Notes under the pieces: generated by a model | Told to the model about the DNA's origin: nothing | The model's input: the letters and a program-made list of their open reading frames with translations, nothing else | Database searches by the model: none | Virus record (IMG/VR): IMGVR_UViG_3300026519_000016 | Location: 1 to 50,531 of that record | Source: a virus | DNA length: 50,531 nt | Strand: one strand, 5' to 3' | In this document: positions 15,770 through 24,230 of the stretch, in pieces | How the letters are laid out: each line of letters opens with the position of its first letter | Position numbering within the stretch: the stretch's first letter is position 1 | Position numbers and translations under genes: made by a program

Positions 15770-16619
15770 AAACACTAAACGGATATTTTATAGCTGAATG
15801 ATGATTATATCCGATTAATTCAAAATCATCAAGCGTTACCCATGTTTCTAAATCTTCAAGTGTTTTAATGTCTGGGTTTATTTTTAAAGTAGGCAGCGCA
15901 TATGGTTCTCTATTTATTTGAGTAGTTTTTAATATTTCAAGTTGATCTTCATAAATATGCACGTTGACTATTTTATGAAATGCCTTTCCTGCTTTAAGTC
16001 CAGTGATTTGTGCCATGACCATCAACAGCCAACCCACCTGTACTTGGTTGAAACCCATTCCTAAACAAAGATCAACCGAGCGCATTGTGCTTGTTAAATA
16101 TAAGGTTTCTTCTAAAATACTAAATGTATGCGTATGCATACATGCTGGGAGACACATTCGATTAATTTCGGCAGGATTCCAAAATGTTAATATTTCCCTA
16201 CGATCATCGTGCCCTGCGCTTAGATCATCTACTATTTTCCGTAATTGATCGAAAGGTTTACCATCGCGGTCCATAAACCCCCTACCTTGCACACCATAGG
16301 CAACCCCCATATCATCAACGCCTTTGCGATAAGGATTGTTCAGCCAGTCTGCGTTGTCGTTTGCGTTAGCATTCCAAGTGTTACAACCGAGATCGCGGAA
16401 TTGCGAGGCGCTAGTATATCCACGTAAATATCCCAACATTTCTGCAATAGCTGGTTTCCAAAATATCTTTTTGGTTGTTAAAATAGGTAACTTACTTTCG
16501 CGGAGGTCGTAAGTGAAATTAGCGTCTATTACGGTTAAACAGCGCTTTCCGGTTCGTGTATTTTTTACCCAAACCCCATCCGCAATTACGCGCTTGCATA
16601 AATCAATATATTCTTTCAT
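15768..16619 (-). CDS. thyA: Thymidylate synthase (ThyA type)
   Basis: This 283-residue protein converts dUMP to dTMP using methylene-tetrahydrofolate. The nucleophile is C160 in [20 protein letters not shown] gives the phosphate-binding arginines, and [12 protein letters not shown] and [19 protein letters not shown] are the usual C-terminal blocks. The length is normal (264 in E. coli, 286 in T4 td) and no intron is present, unlike T4 td. Its ATG overlaps the upstream stop (TAATG). folA lies about 550 bp downstream on the same strand. An IS scar begins at its stop codon. Confidence 0.95.
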   Translation of the reverse strand: MKEYIDLCKRVIADGVWVKNTRTGKRCLTVIDANFTYDLRESKLPILTTKKIFWKPAIAEMLGYLRGYTSASQFRDLGCNTWNANANDNADWLNNPYRKGVDDMGVAYGVQGRGFMDRDGKPFDQLRKIVDDLSAGHDDRREILTFWNPAEINRMCLPACMHTHTFSILEETLYLTSTMRSVDLCLGMGFNQVQVGWLLMVMAQITGLKAGKAFHKIVNVHIYEDQLEILKTTQINREPYALPTLKINPDIKTLEDLETWVTLDDFELIGYNHHSAIKYPFSV

Positions 16620-16831
16620 TATGATGTTATCCCATATAATTCGGATTCTTTAACCCACTTAGTCCATGAACCATTGGTGTTCGTATCAGCTGGTGTGATC
16701 TCAATTTTACTATCGATTTTGCCACTCCGAAGTTTTCGTTCTGCTCGCCTACCAGTTTTGACAATTTCGATAGAATCGAACAAATAAGTTTTTGTGTCAG
16801 ACACAGGCATACCCCTTATATTTAGTTGCAT
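16619..16831 (-). CDS. Unknown small protein coupled to thyA
   Basis: This 70-residue protein starts at the ATG at 16831, preferred over a GTG at 16843 because GGAAG lies 8 nt upstream. The sequence [20 protein letters not shown] and [12 protein letters not shown] looks conserved and compact, but no family is recognised. The stop overlaps the thyA ATG. It lies between phoH and thyA in one operon. Confidence 0.6.
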   Translation of the reverse strand: MQLNIRGMPVSDTKTYLFDSIEIVKTGRRAERKLRSGKIDSKIEITPADTNTNGSWTKWVKESELYGITS

Positions 16832-16840
16832 TATTGCTTC

Positions 16841-16863
16841 CACTTACTACACTATAGTAAGTG
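16841..16863. terminator. Inverted repeat between phoH and the thyA unit
   Basis: CACTTACTA and TAGTAAGTG pair around CACTA. No T-run follows on the minus strand, so partial termination or an RNA processing site is possible. Confidence 0.4.
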
Positions 16864-16882
16864 AAAATGACTAATATCGCAA

Positions 16883-17638
16883 CTATATTTCTTCGGAGGC
16901 GATGATCCACGATTTTACAAATTCACTTCTAACAATATCATGTTTAGTGAATTCAATTAAATCAAATTCGCGCATATTATTAAATATTTGAAGTGCATCC
17001 GCCATTCCTGATACGCCATTCCGCTTGCCATCTAAGTCAGTTTGACGAATATCACCTGTAAATAAAACACGTGAATTATTCCCTATTCTGGTCATGATTG
17101 AATCAATTTCATGCAAGTTCATGTTTTCGCCTTCATCCACTACGACTATTGCGTTATCCCAAGTCAGTCCACGAATAAAACTAGTAGTTGTGAAATTTAT
17201 TAGACCTGCTTCCTTCATATCACGGTAGGTTGATGCACGCCCAACAAGTTCCCACATAATATCATGATACGGTAACTCATATTGTGCAGTTTTTTCTTCA
17301 AGTGTTCCGGGCAAGAAGCCGATTTCCCGCGTAGGAACGGCGGACCGTACAATTATAATTTTTTGTTGATGTTTATTCAGTACTTCATTGATAGCTAGTG
17401 ATAACGCGAGGAATGTCTTTCCCGTACCAGCGCTTCCATGTGCGCAAATGTGTTGGTTATTATACCAAGAATGAAACATATCATCCTGTGCATCGTTCAA
17501 CGGTTGTATTTTTTTAATATCATGAACACTCCAATGCTTCTTCTTCGTGTGTTCTTCCATTGCTCTCCCATTTTGAATTAAGGCTTGTGATAATACTTCT
17601 ATTTCCTCTTGACAACCATTGCGACGTTTTTTAGACAT
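16883..17638 (-). CDS. phoH: PhoH-like ATPase
   Basis: This 251-residue protein has a PhoH/RhaB-type P-loop domain: Walker A GSAGTGKT at 68-75, then RSAVPTREIGFLPGT, Walker B NAIVVVDEGENM, and a GDIRQTDL sensor motif, all typical of PhoH. PhoH proteins are RNA/DNA-dependent ATPases, some with helicase or RNase partners, and are widespread in environmental phages; their role in infection is unsettled. An N-terminal Lys/Arg-rich start precedes the domain. A TTGACA promoter lies upstream. Confidence 0.93.
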   Translation of the reverse strand: MSKKRRNGCQEEIEVLSQALIQNGRAMEEHTKKKHWSVHDIKKIQPLNDAQDDMFHSWYNNQHICAHGSAGTGKTFLALSLAINEVLNKHQQKIIIVRSAVPTREIGFLPGTLEEKTAQYELPYHDIMWELVGRASTYRDMKEAGLINFTTTSFIRGLTWDNAIVVVDEGENMNLHEIDSIMTRIGNNSRVLFTGDIRQTDLDGKRNGVSGMADALQIFNNMREFDLIEFTKHDIVRSEFVKSWIIASEEI

Positions 17639-17723
17639 ATTGATATATTCTCCAGTTTCATATTTTCAAGCGGTCTAATAGTACTTATACCACTATTGAA
17701 CTTTTCACTAACTACTTGAAAAT

Positions 17724-17750
17724 ATTGTAAAAAATAATAGTTTCTGTCAA
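17724..17750 (-). promoter_or_regulatory. Possible sigma70 promoter for phoH
   Basis: The minus strand has TTGACA (17745-17750) and TACAAT (17724-17729), with a short 15-nt spacer. It lies between the spoVR stop and phoH. An inverted repeat AATAGT...ACTATT near 17680-17700 lies downstream. Confidence 0.4.
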
Positions 17751-17756
17751 TTTTCG

Positions 17757-19298
17757 CTATTCTAGTTCATCATCCACCATAATATGTATTTCAACATTAT
17801 TGTTTTCGGTTATATTGAAAATAACTTGCACAACCCCCTCATCATCTATCGATTCTAACTCTACCGAATATCCCCAAAGAAATGAAATACAACGTAAGGT
17901 ATCAACGGCTGATTCTTTGTCTAAGGGGCGACCATTAACCATTCGGTGTTGTAATTTGATTCCTCGCGTCCCCCAGCGGTCAACATTTACAACTTGAATA
18001 TCGGGAACACGATAACCAATATTATACTGTTTAGACAGCGTATCGCGCACCTGCACATATCCTTGTTTATTGTGTATTCCGCTGATAAGGTATTTACTAT
18101 CGAGCGCATCGTCATGTATGGCAAACATTCTAAACTCACGTATGATTGCAGGTGATAGAAATTGTTTAACAAAACTTTCATCCTTAAAATTAGTTATCGC
18201 CCATTTAATATTATCCAGCCATTTGCCGTTTCCTACCCAATCTTGACCGTCAAACCATTCGCGGTCTTCGTCGGTTGGATTCATTGAGATGCGTTCAATA
18301 TCTTTATACATAGCAAACCCAAGTGCATATACATTTATGCCACTAAATCCCCTGTCATTAAATCCTAGCTGCTTAACAACGCCGGTATGTGATGTATAAA
18401 ATTCTAACATTGCGCCATCATCAAGAACACCTTGATCATATAAATCATGTACCAGTTTATAGTGAAAAAATGTGGCGCACCCTTCATTCATTAAGCTTGT
18501 ATTTTTTTGGGGGAAGAAATATTGTGCGATATTTCGTACAATACGAATGACTTCACGTTTCCAGTCTTCTAATCTTGGTGCATTTTGTTCGATGAAATGT
18601 AATATATTTTCCTGTGGTTGCTTGGGGAAGGTAGGCGTATTATCTAGTTCTATTTTGGGATCGTTGGGGATCGTGTTCCAAATTACATTTAGTTGGGAAT
18701 GAATATAATCATCGCGTTCTTTCCGTAACTTTTCTTCCTTTGCGGGGGACAGCGGTGCGGGATGGTTATATTTGTCCACACCATAATCTTGTAATGCATG
18801 TGCAGCGTCCAATACTTCTTCAACCGCTGCCACGCCATGGATATCTTCACACTCTTGAATAAACTTTTTGGCAAAGTCTAAGTAATTAATTATGCTGTTC
18901 GGGTGCGTCCACTGTTTAAATAGATAATTATTTTTAAAGAAATGATTATGTCCGAAACTTGCATGTGCCATGACCAATGTCTGCATCAACATTGTATTTT
19001 CTTCCATTAGATAAGCAATACACGGATCGGAGTTGATCACAATTTCATATGCCAATCCCATTCGCCCACGTTTATACTCGTCCAACTCGCGCACAAATTG
19101 TTGCCCAAACGACCAATGTGAATAATATAATGGTAACCCAGCACTTGAATATGCATCAATCATTTGTTCAGAGGAAATCACTTCTAGTTGATTTGGATAA
19201 TAATCTAAACCATATTTCTCATCAGCGATTTGCTTAATTAACATATACACTTCGTCAATTTTATCAAAATCCCAATCTTCACCCGACGATATTTTCAT
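17757..19298 (-). CDS. spoVR: SpoVR family protein
   Basis: This 513-residue protein has almost the same length as E. coli YcgB (510), a SpoVR family member. Characteristic blocks are seen: GLPLYYSHWSFGQQF near residue 55, YEIVINSDPCIAYLMEENT near 85, then MAHASFGHNHFFKNN and NEGCATFFHY. The family's biochemical role is unknown; it is linked to sporulation cortex formation in Bacillus. In bacteria it usually travels with prkA and yeaH homologues, as here. The ATG overlaps the yeaH stop by 4 bp. The conserved His residues are kept, so the protein looks functional. Confidence 0.93.
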   Translation of the reverse strand: MKISSGEDWDFDKIDEVYMLIKQIADEKYGLDYYPNQLEVISSEQMIDAYSSAGLPLYYSHWSFGQQFVRELDEYKRGRMGLAYEIVINSDPCIAYLMEENTMLMQTLVMAHASFGHNHFFKNNYLFKQWTHPNSIINYLDFAKKFIQECEDIHGVAAVEEVLDAAHALQDYGVDKYNHPAPLSPAKEEKLRKERDDYIHSQLNVIWNTIPNDPKIELDNTPTFPKQPQENILHFIEQNAPRLEDWKREVIRIVRNIAQYFFPQKNTSLMNEGCATFFHYKLVHDLYDQGVLDDGAMLEFYTSHTGVVKQLGFNDRGFSGINVYALGFAMYKDIERISMNPTDEDREWFDGQDWVGNGKWLDNIKWAITNFKDESFVKQFLSPAIIREFRMFAIHDDALDSKYLISGIHNKQGYVQVRDTLSKQYNIGYRVPDIQVVNVDRWGTRGIKLQHRMVNGRPLDKESAVDTLRCISFLWGYSVELESIDDEGVVQVIFNITENNNVEIHIMVDDELE

Positions 19299-20584
19299 GT
19301 TCCACCCCGTTTTTCAAATAAAGTTCTAAACACTGGATATATTTCGGTAACATCCCGGACTATTCCCATTTCAAAGTTTTTATGATCGTGTGCTATTTCA
19401 TCATACGCAGGCCATAAATCACTAAAACCACCTGAACGATGTCGATCTACTTCGATGTAAGCATAATACTGCGATTTAGGTAATATATCAGAACGTAATA
19501 TTTCTTGCGCAACTTGGTTGTCCGAAAACCAATTATCACCATCGGATATTTGACAACCAAATATATTCCACTGCGTTAATGGGTATCTATCCTTGATCAC
19601 CGATGACATCAGTTCCAATGCGGAGGATACCAATGTACCACCTGTTTCTTTTGAATGAAAAAAAGTATCTTCATCAACTTCCGAGGCGCGTGTATGATGT
19701 CTAATCCAGACAATATCCACTAGTTCATAATTATGATGTAAAAATAATAACATTATCATAAAGAAACGTTTTGCCATTTCTTTTTCCCATTCCCCCATGC
19801 TTCCACTGACATCCATTATTCCGAACATGACCGCCTGTGTTGTTGGAATTGGCACCTTTTCCCATCTATTATATCGTAAATCCATGTCGTCTAAAAACGG
19901 GATTGCCCGTATCTTACGTTTTAGTGCATTGATTTCATCATTCAATTCATTAACGCGCTCTTGTGTGTCTTCGGTTAATGTGATGGAGGCCAGTTCTTCA
20001 AGTAGGCGCTTTAACTTCTTTTTCTTGGGGGTAAGCAGCCCAAACCGTCTTCCTTTAGCATGCTTCAACGACTGTAATATGTTTAACCTACTTGGATTCC
20101 CATCTACTGAAAATCCTGCTCTTCGATTTTCAAATTCGTATACTTTACTAATATCTTTCTTAATCATGTCCGGGAGTTCAAGGTCTTCAAAAAAGATATC
20201 TAAATATTCTTCTTTGGATAAGATAAATTCAAAGGTGTCAACCTGATCCATGTCTTCATTTGAACCTTCCCGACCACCAGCGCCACCACCATCTGATGGC
20301 GGACGATCATGACGATCACCTTGATTAAATTCCTTATTACCGGGTACCACCCAATCCTTAATACCGCCGTCTTTCGAATGATTAAATGTTGGCTGTTCTA
20401 ATCCTTTTCCAGGAATTTTAATTTTTTTAGATTTTCCGGTAATAACATCACCAACTTTACCATCGCGGACCGCCTCCCGGACTGCCTCCCGGACTTGATT
20501 TTTTACCCGCTTAATAAACTTTTGACGATTGTTCGCGCTTTTCCCGCCACCCGCTAATCTTCTGTCAATTATGATGTGAGCCAT
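19295..20584 (-). CDS. yeaH: YeaH/YhbH family (DUF444) von Willebrand A-like protein
   Basis: At 429 residues it matches E. coli YeaH (427). The opening IIDRRLAGGGKSANNRQKF is typical of the family. A basic, Gly-rich disordered N-terminal third is followed by a von Willebrand A-like domain with metal-site motif DVSGSMG (D258, S260, S262) and a later ETGGTLVSSAL that could supply the MIDAS threonine. In bacteria YeaH is co-transcribed with the kinase YeaG and is thought to be its partner. Here prkA lies just upstream and spoVR overlaps downstream. AGGAA precedes the ATG. Confidence 0.93.
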   Translation of the reverse strand: MAHIIIDRRLAGGGKSANNRQKFIKRVKNQVREAVREAVRDGKVGDVITGKSKKIKIPGKGLEQPTFNHSKDGGIKDWVVPGNKEFNQGDRHDRPPSDGGGAGGREGSNEDMDQVDTFEFILSKEEYLDIFFEDLELPDMIKKDISKVYEFENRRAGFSVDGNPSRLNILQSLKHAKGRRFGLLTPKKKKLKRLLEELASITLTEDTQERVNELNDEINALKRKIRAIPFLDDMDLRYNRWEKVPIPTTQAVMFGIMDVSGSMGEWEKEMAKRFFMIMLLFLHHNYELVDIVWIRHHTRASEVDEDTFFHSKETGGTLVSSALELMSSVIKDRYPLTQWNIFGCQISDGDNWFSDNQVAQEILRSDILPKSQYYAYIEVDRHRSGGFSDLWPAYDEIAHDHKNFEMGIVRDVTEIYPVFRTLFEKRGGT

Positions 20585-20623
20585 TTGAATTCCTACAATA
20601 GATTATTCATTTAAGTGTGTTGC

Positions 20624-20664
20624 ACATTGCCACGATATTACGTTCTAAAATATCGTGGCAATGT
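20624..20664 (-). promoter_or_regulatory. Perfect 16-bp hairpin between prkA and yeaH
   Basis: ACATTGCCACGATATT (20624-20639) is perfectly complementary to 20649-20664, with a 9-nt loop. No U-tract follows on the minus strand. It may be an attenuator, an RNA processing site or a stabilising 3' end of the prkA message that sets prkA:yeaH ratios. Confidence 0.55.
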
Positions 20665-20668
20665 TAAC

Positions 20669-22621
20669 TTAGTGGTTTTTGTTATACCGCATCCACCATT
20701 CCACTGCTCGACGCACTTGCTTTTTAGTATAACCCTTTGCCATCATTCGCTCTACAAATTCCGTATGCTTTTCTTCCTCATCCGCTGAACTTTTCGCGGT
20801 GAATGAAATTACTGGAAGAAGGTCTTCAGTATTTGCAAACATTTTCTTTTCAATTACTTCCCTTAGCTTTTGATAAGATTTCCAGTCCGGTGCAATACCT
20901 TTATTATTGGCCTTTGCGCGTAATACAAATCCAACCACTTCATTTCGGAAATCCTTTGCATTCGTTATACCTGCGGGTTGCTCCATTTTTTCCAATTCTG
21001 CATTTAATGATTCCCGATTGAACATACTACCAGTATCGGGATCACGATAGTCCTTATCTTGAATCCAGAAGTCCGCATATTGAATATAACGTTCAAATAA
21101 GTTCTGACCATAATCATGATACGATTCCAAATATGCTTTTTGTAGTTCATCGCCAAGAAATTCATTATACTTTGGTGCTAATACACCCTTAACATATAAC
21201 AACCATTCTTCTTCCTGTTCCAGTGGCAACTGTTCTTCTTGAATTTGCTTAGATAAGATATACATCAAATGGATTGGACTGGCCGCAACTTCGTCAGTGT
21301 CGTAATTATACACTTTAGATAGTATTTTAAAGGCGAATCGTGTGGATGAACCACTCATTCCTTCAGATACACCTGCCATTTCACGATATTCATCAAGTGA
21401 TTTTGCCTGTGGATCGCGATCTTTTAAATTCTTACCATCGTAAATTTCCATTTTAGAAAATAATTTACTATTTTCTGGAACCTTCAAGCGGGTCAACACC
21501 GAAAATTGTGCCATCATTTCAATCGTTCCGGGCGCACATTGTGCATCCGCCAACTCGGATGATGAAATCAATTTTTTATAAATTTCAGCTTCTTCCGTAA
21601 TGCGTAAGCAATATGGAACCTTAACAATATTAACGCGATCAAGAAAGGCTTCATTATTTTTATCGTTTCTAAACGAAGTCCATTCGGACTCATTCGAATG
21701 GGCAAGTATAATACCTTGGAATGGAATAGCACCAAACTGTTCGGTACCGTTATAGTGTCCTTCTTGTGTTGCGGTCAACAAGGGGTGTAACATCTTGATC
21801 GGTGCTTTAAACATTTCAACAAATTCCATAACGCCTTGCGTTGCAACATTTAGTCCACCCATCCAGTTATACGCATCTGGATCGTGCTGCTCATGATCCT
21901 CAAGTGCGCGAATATTAACTTTACCAACCAATGAACTGATATCTTGGTTATTTTCATCGCCCGGTTCTACTTTGGTAATACCTGTTTGTTTCAAAATAGA
22001 AGGCCACACTTTAACCACTTTCATTTTAGAAATATCACCACCTGCTTCTTCCAAGCGTTTCACCGCCCAGGGTGACATTATATATTTGATATAACGCGGT
22101 GGAATATTATATTCTTCGCTTAATTGCTTTGCATCTACTTTAGCATCAAAGATATTCAGTGGTGATTCGTAAATGGGTGAAATTTCCCATTGCTCTGTTT
22201 CCGCGTTGTACGCCTTAAGAACATAGATAGGCACCGCTTCCATGAGTTCCTTTAACCGTTCGGAAATTGAACTTTTACCACCACCAACCGGGCCAAGTAA
22301 ATACAAAATTTGTTTGGACTCTTCCAGTCCCTGTGCGGCATGTCGGAAAAAAGAAGCGATTTGTTCAATTGTATCTTCCATTCCATAAAAGTCGGAAAAG
22401 GATGGATACAATTTAATTTTTCGGTTAGTGAAAATTCGACTTAACCGTTCGTCGTCCCGTGTGTCCACTACTTTAGGTTCACCGATTGCAATCAACATGC
22501 GCTCCGCCGCATTTGCATACATCCGGTTGTCTGTTTTGCAGCCTTCGAGATAATCTTGAATAGACATTTCTTCGGCCTGCTTGACTTCATAACGTTGGTG
22601 GTATTTTTCAAATATGCTCAT
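20669..22621 (-). CDS. prkA: PrkA/YeaG family AAA+ serine kinase
   Basis: At 650 residues it matches E. coli YeaG (644). The N-terminal AAA+ domain has Walker A GPVGGGKSS (110-118), and the conserved blocks EISPIYESPLNIF, NWMGGLNVATQGVMEFVEMF and FQGIILAHSNESEW are seen. The C-terminal third is the kinase-like part. In bacteria the protein is a Ser/Thr kinase linked to stress, nitrogen starvation and sporulation, and ATP-dependent protease activity has also been reported for B. subtilis PrkA. AGGGG precedes the ATG and a TTGACA promoter lies upstream. It appears intact. Confidence 0.94.
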   Translation of the reverse strand: MSIFEKYHQRYEVKQAEEMSIQDYLEGCKTDNRMYANAAERMLIAIGEPKVVDTRDDERLSRIFTNRKIKLYPSFSDFYGMEDTIEQIASFFRHAAQGLEESKQILYLLGPVGGGKSSISERLKELMEAVPIYVLKAYNAETEQWEISPIYESPLNIFDAKVDAKQLSEEYNIPPRYIKYIMSPWAVKRLEEAGGDISKMKVVKVWPSILKQTGITKVEPGDENNQDISSLVGKVNIRALEDHEQHDPDAYNWMGGLNVATQGVMEFVEMFKAPIKMLHPLLTATQEGHYNGTEQFGAIPFQGIILAHSNESEWTSFRNDKNNEAFLDRVNIVKVPYCLRITEEAEIYKKLISSSELADAQCAPGTIEMMAQFSVLTRLKVPENSKLFSKMEIYDGKNLKDRDPQAKSLDEYREMAGVSEGMSGSSTRFAFKILSKVYNYDTDEVAASPIHLMYILSKQIQEEQLPLEQEEEWLLYVKGVLAPKYNEFLGDELQKAYLESYHDYGQNLFERYIQYADFWIQDKDYRDPDTGSMFNRESLNAELEKMEQPAGITNAKDFRNEVVGFVLRAKANNKGIAPDWKSYQKLREVIEKKMFANTEDLLPVISFTAKSSADEEEKHTEFVERMMAKGYTKKQVRRAVEWWMRYNKNH

Positions 22622-22670
22622 GTTAACCCCTGTGCGGTGTGATTATGCTTATGTTTATGTACTAAAGATA

Positions 22671-22699
22671 ACAATATGATATTATGACAACAATGTCAA
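22671..22699 (-). promoter_or_regulatory. Sigma70-type promoter for prkA-yeaH-spoVR
   Basis: The minus strand shows TTGACA (22694-22699), a 17-nt spacer and TATTGT (22671-22676), about 50 nt before the prkA ATG. A minimal IS-derived element begins 22 bp further upstream. Confidence 0.55.
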
Positions 22700-22721
22700 T
22701 GATTATCTACCGGATTTCGCA

Positions 22722-22788
22722 TTGAAGCGACCACTATCACCAAATATGCAAGCTGAATATGGAAGTGGTATTCCGGCAACTTGGATAA
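22722..22788 (-). mobile_element. Minimal 67-bp IS200/IS605-derived element
   Basis: The minus strand reads TTATCCAAGTTGCCGGAATA, an imperfect hairpin (CCACTTCCATATTCAGC...), then GTGGTCGCTTCAA. These are both ends of the family with nothing between. The mismatched hairpin arms show it has drifted. It lies just upstream of the prkA promoter. The rest of 22622-22920 holds only that promoter and AT-rich sequence. Confidence 0.8.
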
Positions 22789-22920
22789 ATCTTTTCGTAA
22801 CTTAATTATTTTCATTAACATTTCTGTATCTTCGTCTTCATACGTCTTTGATATTTTATTCATTTTTTGATAAAATTTAATATTTTGTCAAGCTCGTTAA
22901 GAGCATGAATATATAATAAT

Positions 22921-23241
22921 ATGAAGATTGACGTTCATGAAAAAGATATAAAAAAAATATACAATGGATTACGATCCAGTGCGAAAAAACGTGGCATCCC
23001 ATTTACACTTACCATGGAAGAAATTCAGCAAATATCTATTCCAATATCTTGCCCCATACTTCACATCCCGTTGGAATATCATCGTGGCGTGGCTCGTGAT
23101 AATAGTATAAGTTTCGATAGGATTGATTCGTCTAAAGGTTATTGCATTACCAATTTACATGTGATTAGCGCGAGGGCAAATAAATTAAAATCGGATGCAA
23201 CTTTTATTGAACTGAGACAACTAGCCGAATATTTTACTTAA
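22921..23241 (+). CDS. Small HNH-like endonuclease
   Basis: This 106-residue protein has the layout of a small phage HNH-like protein: GIPFTLTMEEI, CPILHIPLEY, SISFDRIDSSKGYCITNLHV, then ISARANKLKSDAT. The D-R-I-D...N...N spacing fits the second half of an HNH/treble-clef fold. The usual paired cysteines are incomplete, with only one C in the CPIL segment. It stands alone on the plus strand between minus-strand units, as freestanding mobile endonucleases often do. No RBS is obvious. Confidence 0.55.
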   Translation: MKIDVHEKDIKKIYNGLRSSAKKRGIPFTLTMEEIQQISIPISCPILHIPLEYHRGVARDNSISFDRIDSSKGYCITNLHVISARANKLKSDATFIELRQLAEYFT

Positions 23242-23271
23242 TCGCTTAATCAATCAACAACAACAATTTTG

Positions 23272-23300
23272 CGGAACGTTGATTGTTTATCAACGTTCCG
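23272..23300. terminator. Bidirectional hairpin between convergent genes
   Basis: CGGAACGTTGAT (23272-23283) pairs perfectly with ATCAACGTTCCG (23289-23300) around TGTTT. It lies between the HNH-like gene and the convergent outer-membrane gene. Confidence 0.7.
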
Positions 23301-23328
23301 ATACTTTAGACACTCTGTTCCCAACCTT

Positions 23329-24144
23329 TTAGAAGCTATATTGCATCCCACCTGAAATTGTCGTTATTGCTGAACCATTTACCGGAAGCCCAACCAGTTC
23401 AGCCTCGCCGCGCAAACTAAAATACTTAGTCAATCGATATTGCGCTCCTAACGAAAAGACCGGGACTATTCCGGTAATAATACTTACATCCGAACCGTTG
23501 TCGTTAAATACCGCTGTGTTGTTGAAACTATCGGTATATTCACGTTCAACAATATACGTGGAACCTTCATAATTCACGTTTGCGTACCCACCATATGCAA
23601 CGGTTCCATTGATGTCATATTCCAGCGTAACAACCGACTTCGCGCGGGCAACACCTACACCTGAAATGATATCCAGTTTACCTAATGGGACGTATCCATT
23701 GATGCGAACACCATACCCACTTAAGTTTGCTGTGGCTACCGCATTACCTACAATCTCACCTGTTGCGTGCAGTACCACACCAGCATTTGAACCGATATTA
23801 CTTAATCTTCCGCCGCTACTAGCGGACATGGTAGAGTTGACCTTATATGGTTGCATTTTGAACGAAAAAAATTCAATACCAATATATCTATTAAATCGAT
23901 GTCCAATAAATATTTTAGAAAATGCTGAATTGGAAGAATTGTTTACCGAAATACTACCACCCAACATTTGAAACGCAGCATTAATACCTACCGCAGTTTG
24001 ATTCGTTGCTATTTCTTCCCACAAAAGACTTTCCGTGTTGTAGTTTAAGTTTGAACTACCATACATACCACCAATATACAGTTCGGTAGCAAACGTTTGA
24101 CCACTAATGACTAGAAGCAGAATAATACGGATTACGGTTTTCAT
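23329..24144 (-). CDS. Outer-membrane beta-barrel-like protein
   Basis: The start at 24144 gives 271 residues beginning MKTVIRIILLLVISGQTFA, a good signal peptide with cleavage likely before TELYIGG. AAAGGG lies upstream, supporting this start over an in-frame ATG 60 nt earlier. The mature part alternates Gly/aromatic beta strands, contains GVRINGYVPLGKLDIISGVG and LGAQYRLTKYFSLRGEAEL, and ends in the aromatic GMQYSF, as surface-antigen/OmpA-like barrels do. A phage outer-membrane protein could block superinfection or alter the infected cell surface. It lies between the HNH-like gene and gene 52. The exact family is uncertain. Confidence 0.7.
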   Translation of the reverse strand: MKTVIRIILLLVISGQTFATELYIGGMYGSSNLNYNTESLLWEEIATNQTAVGINAAFQMLGGSISVNNSSNSAFSKIFIGHRFNRYIGIEFFSFKMQPYKVNSTMSASSGGRLSNIGSNAGVVLHATGEIVGNAVATANLSGYGVRINGYVPLGKLDIISGVGVARAKSVVTLEYDINGTVAYGGYANVNYEGSTYIVEREYTDSFNNTAVFNDNGSDVSIITGIVPVFSLGAQYRLTKYFSLRGEAELVGLPVNGSAITTISGGMQYSF

Positions 24145-24230
24145 GTTATATGTACCCTTTGCGTTAATGAAAAAACTGACAGTTTCACCAGAAATTACAT
24201 TCAACCATATACAATAGATAAAGTCAATAA

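Noticed and set aside
22696-22863. A 55-codon minus-strand frame (ATG 22863) running through the minimal IS element
   Set aside because: It has no ribosome binding site, about half of it is the IS hairpin, and it covers the prkA promoter; it is probably chance.
22885-22917. TTGTCA...TATAAT promoter for the HNH-like gene
   Set aside because: The spacer is 21 nt and the -10 lies 3 nt from the ATG, so it is not a believable promoter.
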